NCBI GenBank assembly: GCA_977017575.1
Contig: CDRNVI010000053.1
Coordinates: 124,001 to 188,000 of the forward strand
DNA: 64,000 nt
Source of the DNA: Paramoeba atlantica
Taxonomy: Eukaryota > Discosea
Direction: 5' to 3'
This document shows positions 60,986 to 64,000 of the stretch, piece after piece. The number at the start of each line of letters is the position of its first letter. Positions within the stretch are counted from its first letter, which is position 1. Below the pieces are notes generated by a model. That model worked only from the letters and a program-made list of their open reading frames with translations. It was not told the DNA's origin and did not search any database. The position numbers and the translations under genes were made by a program.

Positions 60986-62857
60986 ATGGTACATGCTAAA
61001 ACCATTATTTACTGCAGCCGGGTTGGTTTTCTCTTTGTACGTGGTTCAAAACTTTCCGACCAATTGTGTTCCCCTTGGCTGTGCAGGAATAACGGAATAG
61101 TGTTTTCATGTAGAAAACAAGCATTTAGTTCACCAGTCGAAGAATACCCAATTTTGAGATTTCAGAATGCACCATATGGTATTGATTGCATTAACCAAAA
61201 GCGAGTTCCGTTTAGTTCGGACTCTACTGATGTAAAGACGTGCATGGATACTCTTATGTATCGTTTGTCAAATACACTTCATTACGGAAGGTCACACTCT
61301 ATCCCAGTACGTGAAACAGATAAAAAATATGTGTGCGCTGGCGCTCGCATTCATGACCACACGCTATTTCCTTATTGCCACTCCAATTTTTCACGCCTAG
61401 TGCTCTCCTCAGCCAAGAAAGACAAAATGATCACCGATAGGATGGAAGAGGCGCGTCTATCAATGAGTTCCGAACAACATGAAAATGTTTTAATGACTAC
61501 AATATCACAAAAATTAAGCAGCCGCGCTACATCACGTAATGAATCAATTCTCGAGCATCAGAAACTCATGGATATTTCTGTGTTTCCTGTCCCATCTGAC
61601 CCAACAGCGGTGGGCTGCGCACCTTGCTGTCCAACCTTGAGTAATAACTCAAGGACTTGTATTACTGAATCACCGTTCGCTTCAAAGGGAACCACAGTTG
61701 CGCAAACACTCAACCTCTTGATAAACAAGTTTCCGAAGCCGAGGGTCGATGATTCCCTTGACCCAATCAAATCCTTTCAACCACCCAATGTTTCCTCTGC
61801 ATCAGCTGACTTCATGCCATTTAGGAAGGAACGGGAGATAACTAATTTGGACTCGAGAAACTCGAAAAATGCACTGAATAATGCTTTACGCAGTCTTTTG
61901 AAGGATCTCTGGATTTACGAATTTTGGATCAATAGAAAACATGCACGAATTTTGCATCGTTTTGGCTTCGGACGTCGTCGACTACTTTATTCGCAAAGAT
62001 TACATGAACAGGAAATCATGAAGCTTGTCCCGAACAACGTTTTTGCCGCTGTACAAATGTTGTGGTTAACACATCTGGATGACAAAGTTATGTGCGGAAT
62101 ACTGCCTGATCGTGCGACAACATTTGAGGCTATAGTAGGCTCCAGCTATTCAAGCGAGTTACTCCGAGTCTGGACTGAATGGTCACGTTTCTCGTCGCCA
62201 GATTTCGACTCTAACATTAAAAGTAATTTTAGTATACTACATCCAAATGATAAAGTCACTTCATGTTCTGTGAGGCACATGTCTCCCATTGAGGCATTTG
62301 TTGACCGCTATAAAGCCCCTCTCTTATCAATGCCGTATGGTATTTTTCGAAAGCTAATGCGCGCAAGACTTTACGGCGAGCGAACACGGTTTGTGTCGCG
62401 CAAGTCTGAACGTAGGAAAAAACATTCTGTGCATCAATTACGTCCGAAGATACGACTACAGCATTCGAAAATAAAATCTCTCTATTTTCGGAGACCCACG
62501 AGTCCCAAGCTTGATCAGGACCATCCGGTGTTTCACACAGTGCTTTCACTCCCTGGGCTTTCACAGTCATGCGTATCTTACCACCCACGTGCACGTACTT
62601 CAACATTTTCTGAATCGAAAAAAATTCGTGAATTTCTGATGCTTAATGAGTCGCACCTGTTCGAAAAACAAAAAGAACTAGAATGTTCGTTACTTCCATG
62701 TTTGATGTGCAAAAACGATTCTCTTCGAATTTATTCCAAGAATACACGCAACCGAAATCATGAGACTCGTCGAAAAGAATGTGCTCCGGCACTGTGGTCC
62801 ATTGGTTCTTTCCTAGCAATGCTTATAATAATGAAGCGAGACGAGAACAACGAATGA
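60986..62857 (+). CDS. Unrecognised 623-residue protein
   Basis: I cannot assign a family. The first 20 residues (MVHAKTIIYCSRVGFLFVRG) are basic and hydrophobic and could be an organelle targeting or signal-anchor sequence. Residues 300-420 look like a helical, conserved-type domain with LKDLWIYEFWINRKHARILHR split around aromatic residues, then HRFGFGRRRLLYSQRL. A strongly basic stretch follows at about 455-510 (RKLMRARLYGERTRF, RKSERRKKHSVHQLRPK). Near the end CLMCKNDS is a lone CxxC, and ALWSIGSFLAMLIIM (about 600-615) is a possible C-terminal membrane segment. The long intact frame, ordinary ATG and position on the same strand as the other host genes support a real gene. The stop is TGA. 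Confidence 0.65.
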   Translation: MVHAKTIIYCSRVGFLFVRGSKLSDQLCSPWLCRNNGIVFSCRKQAFSSPVEEYPILRFQNAPYGIDCINQKRVPFSSDSTDVKTCMDTLMYRLSNTLHYGRSHSIPVRETDKKYVCAGARIHDHTLFPYCHSNFSRLVLSSAKKDKMITDRMEEARLSMSSEQHENVLMTTISQKLSSRATSRNESILEHQKLMDISVFPVPSDPTAVGCAPCCPTLSNNSRTCITESPFASKGTTVAQTLNLLINKFPKPRVDDSLDPIKSFQPPNVSSASADFMPFRKEREITNLDSRNSKNALNNALRSLLKDLWIYEFWINRKHARILHRFGFGRRRLLYSQRLHEQEIMKLVPNNVFAAVQMLWLTHLDDKVMCGILPDRATTFEAIVGSSYSSELLRVWTEWSRFSSPDFDSNIKSNFSILHPNDKVTSCSVRHMSPIEAFVDRYKAPLLSMPYGIFRKLMRARLYGERTRFVSRKSERRKKHSVHQLRPKIRLQHSKIKSLYFRRPTSPKLDQDHPVFHTVLSLPGLSQSCVSYHPRARTSTFSESKKIREFLMLNESHLFEKQKELECSLLPCLMCKNDSLRIYSKNTRNRNHETRRKECAPALWSIGSFLAMLIIMKRDENNE

Positions 62858-63586
62858 AAGTGTAACGACCTATGTAAGTGTGCCTACTAAGCATCAAGTA
62901 CATACCGTATACCCCCCCAGTACGAGAGTTTTGGCCCTTTTTGGGCAGACCCCCAGTAAGAGAGATTAGGATCGAAAGCCCCACAGGAAGCGTATAGGGG
63001 GTAGAGGGTGAGTGTCCGCATATCGGGGGCCTCGGGGGTAACCCAAATAAGCGTTTTAACCATAGCTGTAGGATTATTAATAATTCAGTTCGGTAATAAT
63101 AATTATTATTAATAGATTATTAATAATTTATTAATAATTTATTATTGAGCTTTCACACTCAGATTTCTCGCCCTTAATTATGTATAAAACAATATTTTCA
63201 TGCCGAAAAGGAGCATTGATGGGGATCTCCTTATGGAGTCGATGTTGATACTTCGAGCATCATTATCTGCACCTCAACCTACACGGGAAGTAGGATCCTA
63301 CACCTGACGCAGGTAAATGTGCTGTACCAACGGCAACTCCTTATGGAGTGCTGATATCGAGGGCCGGGAAAAGCCAAACTCTGTATTTGTATGATGTGTC
63401 GCAACGAAAATGAGCTTTCTGGATCTCCTGGCGGTCTTCCCTGGTGCTGCCATCATACTGCTGCAAATGACGCCGACCACATGTCTACATGCGAGGGGCT
63501 CCTCATGTGTCACTCACAGCCCCTCGTGTAAATGCATATTGAATTATTAATAATATTAATAATTTGATATTTTGAATAATAATAAT
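62858..63586. other. Intergenic, nothing recognised
   Basis: It holds G/C-tract dyads near 62905-63010 (ACCCCCCCAGTACGAGAG, ACCCCCAGTAAGAGAG) and AT-rich TAATAATT palindromes (63075-63150). GGAGCATTGATGGGG and CTCCTTATGGAGT motifs recur within 63215-63350. No protein-like frame is seen. Confidence 0.4.
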
Positions 63587-63928
63587 TACTGTACCCCCCC
63601 TGCTTATGAGTTCCCCGGTTTTGAGAAAAAGGAACTCATAATCGTACCAGATCAGAATTCGAGCCATAAAAACGCGAAAATTCGGGCCCGCGGCGCGAAG
63701 CGCCACGGGTTTTCCTTGACAATAATACTGGCGCTAAAATGTTTATTCACTCAGTGAGCGAGCCTGCTAGAGCAGGCTGAGTACGGGTGTTGGGGGGTTT
63801 ATGAATTTTTGTTCAGTGCAAAAAAAAGATTGCCTCGCGAAAAGTGGGTACAAAAACATTCGCCTTAGAAAAAGGAACTCATAAGCGCACCAGAATTGGG
63901 GGAACTCATAAGCAGGGGGGGTATAGTA
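63587..63928. mobile_element. 340-bp MITE with C-tract inverted ends
   Basis: The left end TACCCCCCCTGCTTATGAGT and the right end (ACTCATAAGCAGGGGGGGTA) are perfect complements. Inside each end a second shared block, AGAAAAAGGAACTCATAA, occurs in direct orientation. A GC-rich dyad (CCCGCGGCGCGAAGCGCCACGGG) lies in between, written here in parts: CCCGCGGCG, CGAAGCG, CCACGGG. No gene is encoded. It is related in style to 34680-34796. Confidence 0.7.
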
Positions 63929-64000
63929 TTATTTCGTTCGTGTCGGAGGGCGGAACGGCTTGCTGGAGCTTCACACCCACGTAGGGACTGATAGCTGACT

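Overview
The window looks like nuclear DNA of a eukaryote, probably unicellular. It carries recognisable eukaryotic genes: a mitochondrial carrier, a tubulin polyglutamylase-type TTLL, CLP1, Miro, APC11, the DNA polymerase epsilon B subunit and SOF1/DCAF13. Each reads as one uninterrupted frame with no visible intron. All three stop codons are used, so the standard code fits. The lineage cannot be settled from this window: a TTLL and Miro argue against extreme reduction, and the intronless genes, long transposon-filled spacers and one-sided gene orientation leave several protist or algal groups possible.

Layout. Positions 1-13.3 kb form a gene-dense stretch, all on the + strand: an SLC25A44-like carrier, TTLL, CLP1, Miro, a BRCT protein and APC11. 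From 13.3 to 18.5 kb there is repeat and transposon debris, including a Tc1 fragment, a solo Tc1 end and an 817-bp element with inverted ends. POLE2 lies at 18.5-20.5 kb. From 21.3 to 33.9 kb there is one 4205-codon gene, most of which is a 297-bp (99-residue) unit repeated about 37.7 times. From 33.9 to 38.2 kb there are small repeats, followed by SOF1 (38.2-39.6 kb). From 39.8 to 45.2 kb lie an ISXO2/Merlin-like transposase pseudogene, a Tc1/mariner element with both ends and TA duplications, and a foldback element. A hydratase of the MhpD/FAH fold is at 45.2-46.4 kb. From 46.4 to 60.5 kb is a transposon graveyard: an AT-hook ORF, LINE fragments with reverse transcriptase and restriction-like endonuclease parts, a Tc1 deletion derivative, a C48 (Ulp1-like) peptidase fragment and a broken hAT transposase between clustered palindromic repeats. 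An unrecognised 623-residue protein (61.0-62.9 kb) and a small inverted-repeat element close the window.

The host genes are housekeeping genes with no shared pathway, so no operon-like logic is claimed. Two whole-window signals stand out. First, every convincing host gene lies on the + strand, while transposon genes lie on both. Second, the giant repeat gene has two predicted N-terminal membrane segments followed by a rod of almost identical 99-residue units, with nested multi-unit duplications showing recent recombination. That gene is the best candidate for something undescribed.
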